NCBI RefSeq assembly: GCF_033558715.1
Contig: NZ_CP114606.1
Coordinates: 744,001-808,000, forward strand
Direction: 5' to 3'
DNA length: 64,000 bases
Origin: Acinetobacter sp. YWS30-1
GTDB lineage: Bacteria > Pseudomonadota > Gammaproteobacteria > Pseudomonadales > Moraxellaceae
Shown here piece by piece: positions 56,471 to 64,000 of this stretch. Position 1 is the first letter of the stretch, and every line of letters begins with the position of its first letter. The translations under genes were made by a program, and so were the position numbers. The notes below the pieces were generated by a model. That model ran no database searches. It saw only the letters and a list, made by a program, of their open reading frames with translations, and was not told the origin of the DNA.

Positions 56471-56953
56471 ATGAATATCGCAAAGAATACCATTTGTCTT
56501 TGGTATGATCATGATGCTGAAGAAGCTGCACGATTTTATGCAGAAACTTTTCCAAATTCATCTGTAGGTGCCATCGTTCTTGCACCTGGAGATTATCCCT
56601 CTGGTAAAGCAGGTGATGTCATCACAGTAGACTTTACCGTACTAGGTATTCCATGTATTGGTTTAAATGGAGGACCTGTATTTCAACATAATGAATCTTT
56701 CTCATTTCAAGTCGCCACAGAGGATCAGGAAGAAACTGACCGCTATTGGAATGCGATCGTCAATAATGGTGGTCAGGAAAGTGAATGCGGATGGTGTAAG
56801 GATAAATGGGGAGTATCTTGGAAAATCATCCCTAAAGCTTTACTTGAAGCGTCATACAGTTCAGACCGTGATGTTGCTAAAAGAGCCTTTGATGCCATGA
56901 TGACTATGAAGAAAAGTGATGTCGCTGCAATTGAAGCTGCCATCCGAGGCTAA
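56471..56953 (+). CDS. VOC family protein, PhnB-like (copy 2)
   Basis: 160 aa, colinear with the protein at 45584 with about 90% identity by eye; most changes lie in the last 40 residues (KSDVAAIEAAIRG against KIDVAIIQAAVRG). The ribosome-binding stretch GAGGTGAGATCATGAATAT is the same in both. Function unknown; the family includes proteins binding small substrates through a metal. No shared operon partner. Confidence 0.85.
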   Translation: MNIAKNTICLWYDHDAEEAARFYAETFPNSSVGAIVLAPGDYPSGKAGDVITVDFTVLGIPCIGLNGGPVFQHNESFSFQVATEDQEETDRYWNAIVNNGGQESECGWCKDKWGVSWKIIPKALLEASYSSDRDVAKRAFDAMMTMKKSDVAAIEAAIRG

Positions 56954-57283
56954 GAAGTAGTGTTGATATCAATTATTTGATGCAATGCATTTAGTTCAAG
57001 CTTTTGACCTTATTACTTATCTAAAGTGAAAGGTCATTGTTAATAATCAGAAGTTCATCCTTTAAGGTATAACCAGTGAGTTGCTTATGGCGGCCGCTGG
57101 CTAAAATCTATTTAAGCCTTCACAATAAATAATTTTTCTTTTTTAAAATAAGTAGATGAAACTCGAAGATATCTCTGAAGGTGAAGATTCATATTTGAAA
57201 TATTTGGCTTAATGTAAGATGATAAAATAGTAAGTGGCTAAAATTTAAAATCTTATTTCATCAGCTAGAAGAACGAGAAAGAC
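56954..57283. other. Gene-free stretch upstream of the VIT gene
   Basis: 330 bp with no supported gene, terminator or repeat. A GC-rich patch (GGCGGCCGCTGGC, about 57088-57101) stands out from the AT-rich surroundings, cause unknown. Confidence 0.4.
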
Positions 57284-57985
57284 ATGCCTCATTCCCATCA
57301 TCATGAAAAACACTATATACAACGTTCTGGCTGGTTGCGTGCCGCAGTGCTTGGTGCCAATGATGGAATTATTTCCGTGACCAGTCTGGTTGTTGGGATG
57401 GCAGCCAGTGGTGCTTCCTCACAAACACTTTTGATTGCTTGTGTTGCTGGCCTGATTTCTGGTGCAGCCTCGATGGCAGCTGGGGAATATATCTCGGTCA
57501 AATCGCAACAGGATATTGAAAAAAATGATCTCGCCATGGAAGAGCGGGAATTAAATCTGCATCCCGTACATGAATTAAAAGAGCTAAAAAATATTTATAT
57601 CAAGCGAGGTTTAGAAGCTGATCTGGCCGAAGAAGTGGCAAAACAGCTTACTGCACATAATGCATTGGATGCGCATGCGCGTGATGAAATTGGAATTCTG
57701 GAACAGACAGCTGCCCGGCCCTTTACGGCGGCATTTTCTTCAGCATCAGCATTTACGGTAGGTTCTTTATTTCCATTGGTATCCATTTTGGTTTTGCCTT
57801 CACATTTGCTAGATCAGGGCGTCATGCTGGTGGGAGTGCTTAGTCTGGGAATGATGGGAGCATTAGCCAGTTATGCAGGTGGTGGCAGCATGTGGAAAGG
57901 CGCACTGCGTGTCATGATTTGGGGCATCGTTGCCATGCTATTCAGTTTCTGGATTGGCTCTCTATTTAATATTGCTACCACCTAA
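57284..57985 (+). CDS. VIT1/CCC1 family transporter
   Basis: 233 aa. Begins with a His-rich segment (PHSHHHEKHY), then the VIT signature WLRAAVLGANDGIISVTSL and GAASMAAGEYISVKSQ, a charged cytoplasmic stretch with acidic metal-binding helices (about 85-140), and three further membrane helices. Relatives in plants and yeast load Fe(II) or Mn(II) into vacuoles; bacterial members are thought to export these metals. A standalone gene with 330 bp of gene-free sequence upstream. Confidence 0.9.
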   Translation: MPHSHHHEKHYIQRSGWLRAAVLGANDGIISVTSLVVGMAASGASSQTLLIACVAGLISGAASMAAGEYISVKSQQDIEKNDLAMEERELNLHPVHELKELKNIYIKRGLEADLAEEVAKQLTAHNALDAHARDEIGILEQTAARPFTAAFSSASAFTVGSLFPLVSILVLPSHLLDQGVMLVGVLSLGMMGALASYAGGGSMWKGALRVMIWGIVAMLFSFWIGSLFNIATT

Positions 57986-58365
57986 TCATTTAAAAAATAT
58001 GGAATAAATTTTTATTAATCTAGATATATCCAAAATTTAATTGAAGTAGATAACTTGAAATTAAAATTTTCCAAATTTAATTGTATTAGACACATTTAGA
58101 TGCTTAATTAGCTAACTCATTTAAAAAATTTAAATTTTAACTACAAGTTTTTCTTTAATTAAAAATACTTAGTTTAATTATGTTCTTCCTTGCACTAAAG
58201 CTGTGCCAAAAGGTGCATTGAAGTGGCAATTTTAAAATCCAAATATAAATATGCTGAGAAAAATAAGAGAGAGCTTGGTTCTCAGTCACTATAATTTAGA
58301 AAAAATATAAAAGTACCTCTCGATAATTAATATAAATACAAATACTTATTCGTATAACTATTTTA

Positions 58366-58382
58366 TTGGCACGCTTTGTGCT
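58366..58382 (+). promoter_or_regulatory. Sigma-54 promoter of the nitrate assimilation operon
   Basis: TTGGCACGCTTTGTGCT fits the -24/-12 consensus TGGCAC-N5-TTGCW with one mismatch, and the invariant GG and GC are exactly 10 nt apart. Transcription would begin near 58392-58394, directly before the first leader hairpin. Nitrogen control through NtrC is the usual partner. The rest of 57986-58365 holds no gene. Confidence 0.75.
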
Positions 58383-58393
58383 TATTAGAATTT

Positions 58394-58443
58394 GAGTCAA
58401 AGACGACTCTAAAGAAATTTGTAAGACGGCCAATGACGTCCGT
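58394..58443 (+). ncRNA. Two-hairpin ANTAR-type (NasT) leader element
   Basis: Hairpin 1: GAGTC, hexaloop AAAGAC, GACTC (58394-58409). Hairpin 2: ACGGCC, hexaloop AATGAC, GTCCGT (58426-58443, one C-U mismatch). Both hexaloops have A at position 1 and G at 4, as required by ANTAR-domain RNA-binding antiterminators. A further ATCGC/GCGAT stem follows (58448-58469), but no classic T-run is visible, so the read-out mechanism is unclear. Confidence 0.65.
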
Positions 58444-58516
58444 TCTGATCGCATCTGGTGTGCAGCGATTCGCATAGCAGATAAGCCTATACGTTCAGTT
58501 CTGGAAGGAGATGGTG

Positions 58517-59857
58517 ATGTCTTCAAATTTATATGAAAAGAAAGCAACAAAAATAAGTCTTTTGAATTTCAGCAGCGCAGCAATGAGAGCCTTCCATATG
58601 AGTTGGCTCGCGTTTTTTGTCTGCTTCTTTGCCTGGTTCGCCTGTGCACCGCTGATGCCTGTAATCGCAGGTGAATTCAGCTTAACCAAAGATCAAATCG
58701 CCAATATCAATATTACAGCAGTCGCAATCACCATTCTGGTTCGACTGATTGTCGGTCCGCTATGTGACAAATATGGTCCACGGAAAACCTATACCGCATT
58801 ACTCGTGCTCGGCAGTATCCCGGTTTTTGGTGTTGCCTCTGCGAATAGCTATGAATCCTTCCTGTTTTTCCGCTTACTGATTGGTGCCATTGGTGCCAGT
58901 TTCGTCATTACCCAATATCACACCAGCATCATGTTTGCGCCGAATGTAGTGGGTACAGCGAATGCAGCATCTGCAGGCTGGGGTAATGCCGGTGGTGGTG
59001 CGACTCAAGCTCTAATGCCATTACTTCTGGCTGCACTGGTAATGTTCGGTGTTGAACAGGCGATGGGCTGGAGAATTGCCTTAATTGTTCCAGGCCTGAT
59101 GATGCTGATTGTCGGTGCCTTGTACTGGAAATTCACTCAGGACTGCCCACAAGGCAACTTTAAAGAACTGCGTGCAGCAGGAATTCAGGTTGGTAGCGAG
59201 AAAAAAGGTGGCATGGCAATTCTGATGCATGCTGCACGTAACTACCGTGTCTGGATTCTATTTGGCGCTTATGCGGCCTGTTTCGGTATCGAAATCTTCA
59301 TTCATAACATCGTAGCTATGTACTACGTAGAAAACTTCAGCTTTGGTTTAAAAGAAGCAGGTATGACGGCCGGGATCTTCGGTCTGCTAGCACTGTTTGC
59401 CCGTGCACTGGGCGGCATTGTTTCAGATAAAGTCGCCATCAAAAAAGGCTTGGACGGACGTACCAAAGTGCTGTTTGCCATGATCTTGATGGAAGGCTTA
59501 TTCCTGATTTTATTCTCGCAAATGAACAGTGCCATGCTGGCCATCATCACAATGACTGTCTTCGCATTATTTACCCACATGGCATGTGGTGCAACGTATG
59601 CGCTGGTGCCATTTATTGACCGTGATGCCTTAGGTGGTGTGGCCGGCATTATCGGTGCAGGCGGTAACGTGGGTGCGGTCGCAGCAGGATTCTTACTCAA
59701 AGGTATGCTGGATATTCAAACTTGCCTGATGGCGCTTGGCGGCCTGGTCGTGATTGCAGCAAGTTTTGTTCTGATGATTCGCTTCTCGGTTGAGCATAAG
59801 GCCAAAGAGCAAAAGCTATATGAAGAAGCTGTTCTTGAACGAAACAACCTGGCTTAA
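58517..59857 (+). CDS. nasA: Nitrate/nitrite transporter, NarK/NasA family
   Basis: 446 aa from ATG 58517, with GGAG 6 bases upstream (ATG 58511 lies too close to it). MFS protein with the nitrate-porter marks: WLAFFVCFFAWFACAPLMP, RLIVGPLCDKYGPRKTY, ASAGWGNAGGGATQALMP and later GAGGNVGAVAAGF, which supply the two glycine-rich nitrate signature segments and conserved Arg residues. It imports nitrate for assimilation. First gene of the operon; nirB follows after 40 bp. Controlled by the sigma-54 promoter and ANTAR-type leader. Confidence 0.93.
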   Translation: MSSNLYEKKATKISLLNFSSAAMRAFHMSWLAFFVCFFAWFACAPLMPVIAGEFSLTKDQIANINITAVAITILVRLIVGPLCDKYGPRKTYTALLVLGSIPVFGVASANSYESFLFFRLLIGAIGASFVITQYHTSIMFAPNVVGTANAASAGWGNAGGGATQALMPLLLAALVMFGVEQAMGWRIALIVPGLMMLIVGALYWKFTQDCPQGNFKELRAAGIQVGSEKKGGMAILMHAARNYRVWILFGAYAACFGIEIFIHNIVAMYYVENFSFGLKEAGMTAGIFGLLALFARALGGIVSDKVAIKKGLDGRTKVLFAMILMEGLFLILFSQMNSAMLAIITMTVFALFTHMACGATYALVPFIDRDALGGVAGIIGAGGNVGAVAAGFLLKGMLDIQTCLMALGGLVVIAASFVLMIRFSVEHKAKEQKLYEEAVLERNNLA

Positions 59858-59897
59858 AACACAAGATACAAGATTTAGAAAATTTAGGAGAAGGAAT

Positions 59898-62444
59898 ATG
59901 AAACTGGTAATGATTGGCCATGGCATGGTAGGACACAAATTTATTGAATCTGTGCTTGAGCATGCAGGTGATGACGTTGAAATCACGATTCTGGCAGAAG
60001 AGCCGCGTCTGGCTTATGACCGTGTGCATTTAACTGAATATTTCACTGGAAAATCAGCCAAGGATTTAACCCTTTGCCGTAACGATTTTGCAGATGCGTA
60101 TGGAATTGATCTGCGTTTGAGTACCAAAGCGACTGCAATCGATACTGTTAATAAAACAGTCACCACTAATCATGGCGATGTGATTACTTATGACAAACTA
60201 GTTTTAGCTACCGGCTCCTATGCTTTTGTTCCACCAATTCCAGGCAACGACCGTGAAAACTGCTTTGTTTACCGTACCATTGAAGATCTGGATGCAATCC
60301 GTGCAGCGAGTCTGAATGCCAAAAACGGTGTCGTGATTGGTGGTGGTTTGCTGGGTCTGGAAGCGGCAAAAGCGCTGCGTGACCTGAATCTGGAAACGCA
60401 TGTGGTCGAATTCGCACCACGTCTAATGGCAGTTCAGATTGATGATCTTGGCGGTAAAGTATTACGCAGCAAAATCGAAGATCTAGGCGTTAAAGTCCAT
60501 ACCCAAAAAGCTACCTCGTCTATTGAAGATGGCGTAAATGCTAAACATGTGATGAAGTTCGGTGATGGCGCTGAGCTGGAAACAGACATCATCCTGTTCT
60601 CTGCAGGGATCCGTCCACGTGACGAACTGGCACGTCAAAGTGGCCTGGCGATTGGTGAGCGCGGCGGGATCATGATCAATGATTACTGCCAGACTTCGAA
60701 CTCGGACATTTACGCAATTGGTGAATGTGCACTGTGGAATAACAAGATTTTTGGTCTGGTTGCTCCAGGCTACGACATGGCACGTATTGCTGCGAAACAT
60801 GTCCTGCAAGAAGAATGTGCAGCATTTGCTGGCGCAGACATGAGCACCAAGTTGAAACTTATGGGCGTTGATGTTGCATCAGTTGGCGATGCACATGCCA
60901 TGACACCAGGTTCACTAAGCTACTTCTATGCCGATGAAGCGGCACAGATCTACAAAAAAATAGTGGTCAATGCAGAAAAAACCAAACTGCTCGGTGCAGT
61001 GCTGGTCGGTTGTGCCAAAGAATATAACGACCTGCTGCAAATGATGCTGAATGGTCTGGAAATTCCAGAAAATCCGGAAAGCCTGATCATGCCGGGCTTT
61101 GATCAAGCGACTGCAAAAGCAGGCGGTAGCGGTGTAGATCTGCTCCCAGACAGCGCAACGATCTGTTCATGTAATAACGTATCTAAAGCGGATATCTGTT
61201 CAGCGATTGCCGATGGTTCAACTTCACTAGGCGCTCTGAAAAAATGCACCAAAGCAGCTACTGCATGTGGTGGTTGTGCACCTTTAGTCACTCAAGTATT
61301 GAAGTCTGAACTGCAACGCCAAGGCGTGACAGTGAATAACCATCTGTGTGAACACTTTGCTTATTCACGCCAAGAGCTGTATCACCTGGTGCGCGTCAAT
61401 GAGATCAAAACTTTTGATGACCTGATCCAGCAACATGGTCATGGTCTGGGCTGTGATATCTGTAAGCCAACAGTGGCCAATATTCTTGCATCTTGCTGGA
61501 ACGACTTTGTCCTGAAACCAAGCCATGCCGGCCTGCAAGACAGTAACGACTACTACCTCGGTAACATTCAAAAAGATGGTACTTACTCTGTCGTTCCTCG
61601 TATGGCAGGTGGTGAAGTCACTCCAGATGGTCTGATCGTAATTGGTCAAATTGCTAAAGAATATGGTCTGTACACCAAATTGACTGGCGGCCAGCGTGTC
61701 GATATGTTTGGTGCGCAACTGCATCAATTACCAGAAATCTGGGAAAAACTGATCAATGCCGGTTTTGAATCGGGGCATGCTTACGGTAAATCGCTGCGTA
61801 CCGTTAAATCTTGTGTCGGTAGCACCTGGTGCCGTTATGGTGTAGATGATTCTGTGGGCTTGGCGATCTATCTGGAAAACCGTTACAAAGGTCTGCGTTC
61901 TCCACACAAACTGAAAATGGCGGTATCTGGCTGTACTCGTGAATGTGCCGAAGCACAAAGCAAAGACGTCGGTGTGATTGCCACTGAAAAAGGCTGGAAC
62001 CTCTATGTCTGCGGTAACGGCGGTATGAAACCGCGTCATGCTGAACTACTGGCTTCTGACCTGGATACTCAAACCCTGATCCGTTATATCGACCGTTTCT
62101 TCATGTTCTATATCCAGACGGCTGATCGTCTGCAACGTACTTCAGTATGGCGCGACAATCTCGAAGGTGGCCTGGATTATCTGAAAGATGTCATCGTGAA
62201 TGACTCGCTTGGTCTGGCAGCAGAACTCGAGCGTCGTATGGAGCATGTGGTGGGCACTTATCAGGATGAATGGCGTACTGCAGTTGAAGATCCAGAAGTC
62301 CGTAAACGTTTCAAAACCTTTATTAATGCCAAGGCTGAACAGCAAAACGATCCGCACGTTCAATTTACTGAAGTGCGCGGTCAGATCCGTCCAAAAACTG
62401 AAGCTGAACGCAATGCCAGCCGTATTCCGGTAGTTGAAGCCTGA
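59898..62444 (+). CDS. nirB: NADH-dependent assimilatory nitrite reductase, large subunit
   Basis: 848 aa from ATG 59898, with GGAGAAGG just upstream. Order of domains: FAD/NADH oxidoreductase (MIGHGMVGHKFIE, AYDRVHLTEYF, VIGGGLLGLEAAKAL), a BFD-type [2Fe-2S] module (ICSCNNVSKADIC and CTKAATACGGCAPL), and siroheme/[4Fe-4S] halves (SCVGSTWCRYGVDDS, MAVSGCTRECAEAQSKDVG) with the four cluster cysteines. It reduces nitrite to ammonium. The next gene is 24 bp downstream and supplies a NirD-like domain. Confidence 0.95.
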   Translation: MKLVMIGHGMVGHKFIESVLEHAGDDVEITILAEEPRLAYDRVHLTEYFTGKSAKDLTLCRNDFADAYGIDLRLSTKATAIDTVNKTVTTNHGDVITYDKLVLATGSYAFVPPIPGNDRENCFVYRTIEDLDAIRAASLNAKNGVVIGGGLLGLEAAKALRDLNLETHVVEFAPRLMAVQIDDLGGKVLRSKIEDLGVKVHTQKATSSIEDGVNAKHVMKFGDGAELETDIILFSAGIRPRDELARQSGLAIGERGGIMINDYCQTSNSDIYAIGECALWNNKIFGLVAPGYDMARIAAKHVLQEECAAFAGADMSTKLKLMGVDVASVGDAHAMTPGSLSYFYADEAAQIYKKIVVNAEKTKLLGAVLVGCAKEYNDLLQMMLNGLEIPENPESLIMPGFDQATAKAGGSGVDLLPDSATICSCNNVSKADICSAIADGSTSLGALKKCTKAATACGGCAPLVTQVLKSELQRQGVTVNNHLCEHFAYSRQELYHLVRVNEIKTFDDLIQQHGHGLGCDICKPTVANILASCWNDFVLKPSHAGLQDSNDYYLGNIQKDGTYSVVPRMAGGEVTPDGLIVIGQIAKEYGLYTKLTGGQRVDMFGAQLHQLPEIWEKLINAGFESGHAYGKSLRTVKSCVGSTWCRYGVDDSVGLAIYLENRYKGLRSPHKLKMAVSGCTRECAEAQSKDVGVIATEKGWNLYVCGNGGMKPRHAELLASDLDTQTLIRYIDRFFMFYIQTADRLQRTSVWRDNLEGGLDYLKDVIVNDSLGLAAELERRMEHVVGTYQDEWRTAVEDPEVRKRFKTFINAKAEQQNDPHVQFTEVRGQIRPKTEAERNASRIPVVEA

Positions 62445-62468
62445 TTCAAAGAATAAAGGAGCAAGAAT

Positions 62469-64000
62469 ATGACAATGTTTAAAGATATGAATGAACTGAA
62501 TTGGGTTGAAGTGTGTGCACTGGATGACATCACGCCTAATACTGGCGTTGCAGCGTTGGTGGAAGATCAGCAAATTGCGATCTTTCGTGTAGGTTCAGAA
62601 AAACGTGTTTATGCACTCAGTAACCAGGATCCATTTAGTAAAGCATTTGTGATGTCACGCGGCATCATTGGTGACTTGCAAGGCGAGCGTGTTGTCGCTT
62701 CACCAATTTACAAGCAGCATTTTAGTTTGGCGACTGGCCGCTGCCTGGAAGATAAAGATCAAAAACTGCTGGTTTTTCCAAACAAAATTGAAAATGGCAA
62801 GGTGTTCATTAGCCCCGTGCCACAAAAAACCTATATCACCAACAACGGTGTTTCACCGGAAAAAATGAAACTGGTACTGGTCGGTAATGGTCTGGCAGGC
62901 ATGCGCTGTCTGGAAGATCTGCTGGATATGGCACCAGAACGTTATGAAATTACTGTGATTGGTGAAGAGCCTTGGGGCAACTACAACCGCATCATGCTGT
63001 CGCCAGTGCTTTCTGGCGAGAAAACCATTGATGACATCATGCTGCATCCACATGCCTGGTATGCCGACAAAGGTATCCGTCTGATTGCTGGTGATCCAGC
63101 AGTACGTATTGATCGTCCGCGTAAGCAGGTGTATACCGAAAAAGGCGAAATGATCAGTTATGACCGTTTGATTCTGGCGACGGGTTCCAAGCCATTTGTT
63201 CCGCCAATTCCAGGTAGCGACTTAAAGGGCGTACTTAGCTTCCGCGACATTTATGACGTGAACAACATGCTGGACTACTGCAAAACCAAACAAAATGCGG
63301 TCGTCATCGGCGGTGGCTTACTGGGCCTGGAAGCTGCTTATGGCCTGAAACAGCAAGGCATGAATGTCACAGTATTGCACCTGATGGATCGTATCATGGA
63401 TCGTCAGCTGGACAGCAAAGCCAGTCAGATGCTGAAAACAGCGATTGAGCAGAAAGGTATCACCATCCTGACTGAAGCCAATACCGAATGCTTAATTGGT
63501 GAAGAAGGTCATGTGACCCAAGTGAAACTAAAAGATGGCACCGTGCTGGCTGCTGATTTGGTGGTCTTCGCAGTTGGTATTCGTCCAAATATCGCATTGG
63601 CGCAAAGTGCCGGTCTGCGTTGCAACCGTGGTGTGCTAGTGAATGACACCATGCAGACTTTTGACCCAAGTATTTATGCGATGGGTGAATGTATCGAGCA
63701 CCGTGGTCAAACCTTTGGTCTGGTTGAACCACTTTGGGGCCAGGCGTTCATTTGTGCATCACATCTGGCCGAGCATGGCAGCCTGACCTTTAAATCGCCA
63801 ACGGTTCCGACTCAGCTGAAAGTGAGTGGTTGTGATGTGTTCTCTGCAGGTGACTTCGAACCAAAAGATGATTTTGAAGATATCGTACTGAATGATGAAA
63901 AGCGTCAGATCTATAAACGCATTATTATTCAAAAGGATAAAGTCATTGGTGCGGTGCTGTTTGGTGATACGGAAGACGGTACCTGGTATGCCGAACTGAT
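62469..64000 (+). CDS. NirD-like domain fused to FAD-dependent oxidoreductase (cut by window end)
   Basis: At least 510 aa, no stop before the window end. AAAGGA precedes the ATG. Residues 1-120 are a NirD small-subunit domain (Rieske fold without cluster ligands: SNQDPFSKAFVMSRG, ASPIYKQHFSLATGRCLED). From about 137 a NirB-type FAD/NADH oxidoreductase follows (LVGNGLAGMRCLEDLL, NRIMLSPVLSGEK, VVIGGGLLGLEAAYGL, YAMGECIEHRGQTFG). NirD usually is a separate protein of about 110 aa. The fused oxidoreductase may act as an electron donor to a nitrate reductase encoded just outside the window. Confidence 0.88.
   Translation, partial: MTMFKDMNELNWVEVCALDDITPNTGVAALVEDQQIAIFRVGSEKRVYALSNQDPFSKAFVMSRGIIGDLQGERVVASPIYKQHFSLATGRCLEDKDQKLLVFPNKIENGKVFISPVPQKTYITNNGVSPEKMKLVLVGNGLAGMRCLEDLLDMAPERYEITVIGEEPWGNYNRIMLSPVLSGEKTIDDIMLHPHAWYADKGIRLIAGDPAVRIDRPRKQVYTEKGEMISYDRLILATGSKPFVPPIPGSDLKGVLSFRDIYDVNNMLDYCKTKQNAVVIGGGLLGLEAAYGLKQQGMNVTVLHLMDRIMDRQLDSKASQMLKTAIEQKGITILTEANTECLIGEEGHVTQVKLKDGTVLAADLVVFAVGIRPNIALAQSAGLRCNRGVLVNDTMQTFDPSIYAMGECIEHRGQTFGLVEPLWGQAFICASHLAEHGSLTFKSPTVPTQLKVSGCDVFSAGDFEPKDDFEDIVLNDEKRQIYKRIIIQKDKVIGAVLFGDTEDGTWYAEL

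Noticed and set aside
59790..59897. NirB start inside the 3' end of nasA
   Set aside because: The ATG at 59898 has a strong ribosome site and gives the standard FAD-binding N-terminus.
62668..62868. Short frame inside the NirD-like region
   Set aside because: It is in another frame of the clearly coding NirD-oxidoreductase fusion.

Overview
The window reads as a piece of an Acinetobacter chromosome (Moraxellaceae). Pointers are the low GC content, the MesD/MesX methionine synthase pair, a compact tyrosine catabolism cluster, a bioB plus bioA-F-C-D biotin locus, an ADC-like class C beta-lactamase, and IS5, IS30 and IS982 type insertion sequences. The beta-lactamase and gene order do not obviously match A. 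baumannii; the species cannot be fixed from sequence reading alone. Roughly the first 33 kb are AT-rich and rich in accessory genes, IS pieces and repeats. From about 33.66 kb, just past an att-like scar and a truncated IS982, the sequence looks more GC-rich and more like core metabolism.

1-10.3 kb: the best candidate for an undescribed system. A tight plus-strand operon encodes a membrane-anchored protein with a GrpE-like C-terminus, an unusual 839-aa Hsp70 and a degenerate protein kinase fused to an AAA+ ATPase. It converges on a minus-strand set: a glycine-zipper protein, a second glycine-zipper protein with a possible PD-(D/E)xK-like N-terminal region, and a small helical protein. A divergent 621-aa protein with a formylglycine-generating-enzyme-like C-terminal domain completes it. 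10.3-19.6 kb: a Fic protein with a 26-bp palindrome in its promoter; nested IS elements; a RepA/DnaB-like helicase gene surrounded by three short tandem-repeat arrays and bracketed by a 24-bp direct repeat; and a NalP-like subtilisin autotransporter lipoprotein switched out of frame by a G8 tract.

19.6-33 kb: a methionine/B12 region. A cobalamin riboswitch precedes a BtuB-like receptor, followed by a MetE-like protein lacking the usual zinc cysteines, a MetF/MTHFR_C fusion, queH, an MFS transporter, mesX, mesD, a flavin reductase, a TauE/SafE exporter and a MetR-like regulator. The segment ends in repeats shared with other places in the window and a tmRNA/tRNA 3'-end-like scar.

33.6-44.7 kb: tyrosine catabolism: scoB, scoA, a VOC protein, maiA and fahA, a divergent IclR regulator, then (after an IS30 and a small cargo gene next to a dif-like site) tyrB, aroP and hppD. 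No cupin-type homogentisate dioxygenase is present; the VOC protein sits in its place. A 20-bp element is shared by the fahA/iclR and hppD promoters. 45-57 kb: biotin synthesis, an IS5-family element, a frameshifted ampC, and second copies of both the MetR-like regulator and a VOC protein. 57-64 kb: a VIT family transporter, then a nitrate assimilation operon (nasA, nirB, and a NirD-FAD oxidoreductase fusion cut by the window end) with a sigma-54 promoter and a two-hairpin leader fitting the ANTAR (NasT-type) antitermination motif.
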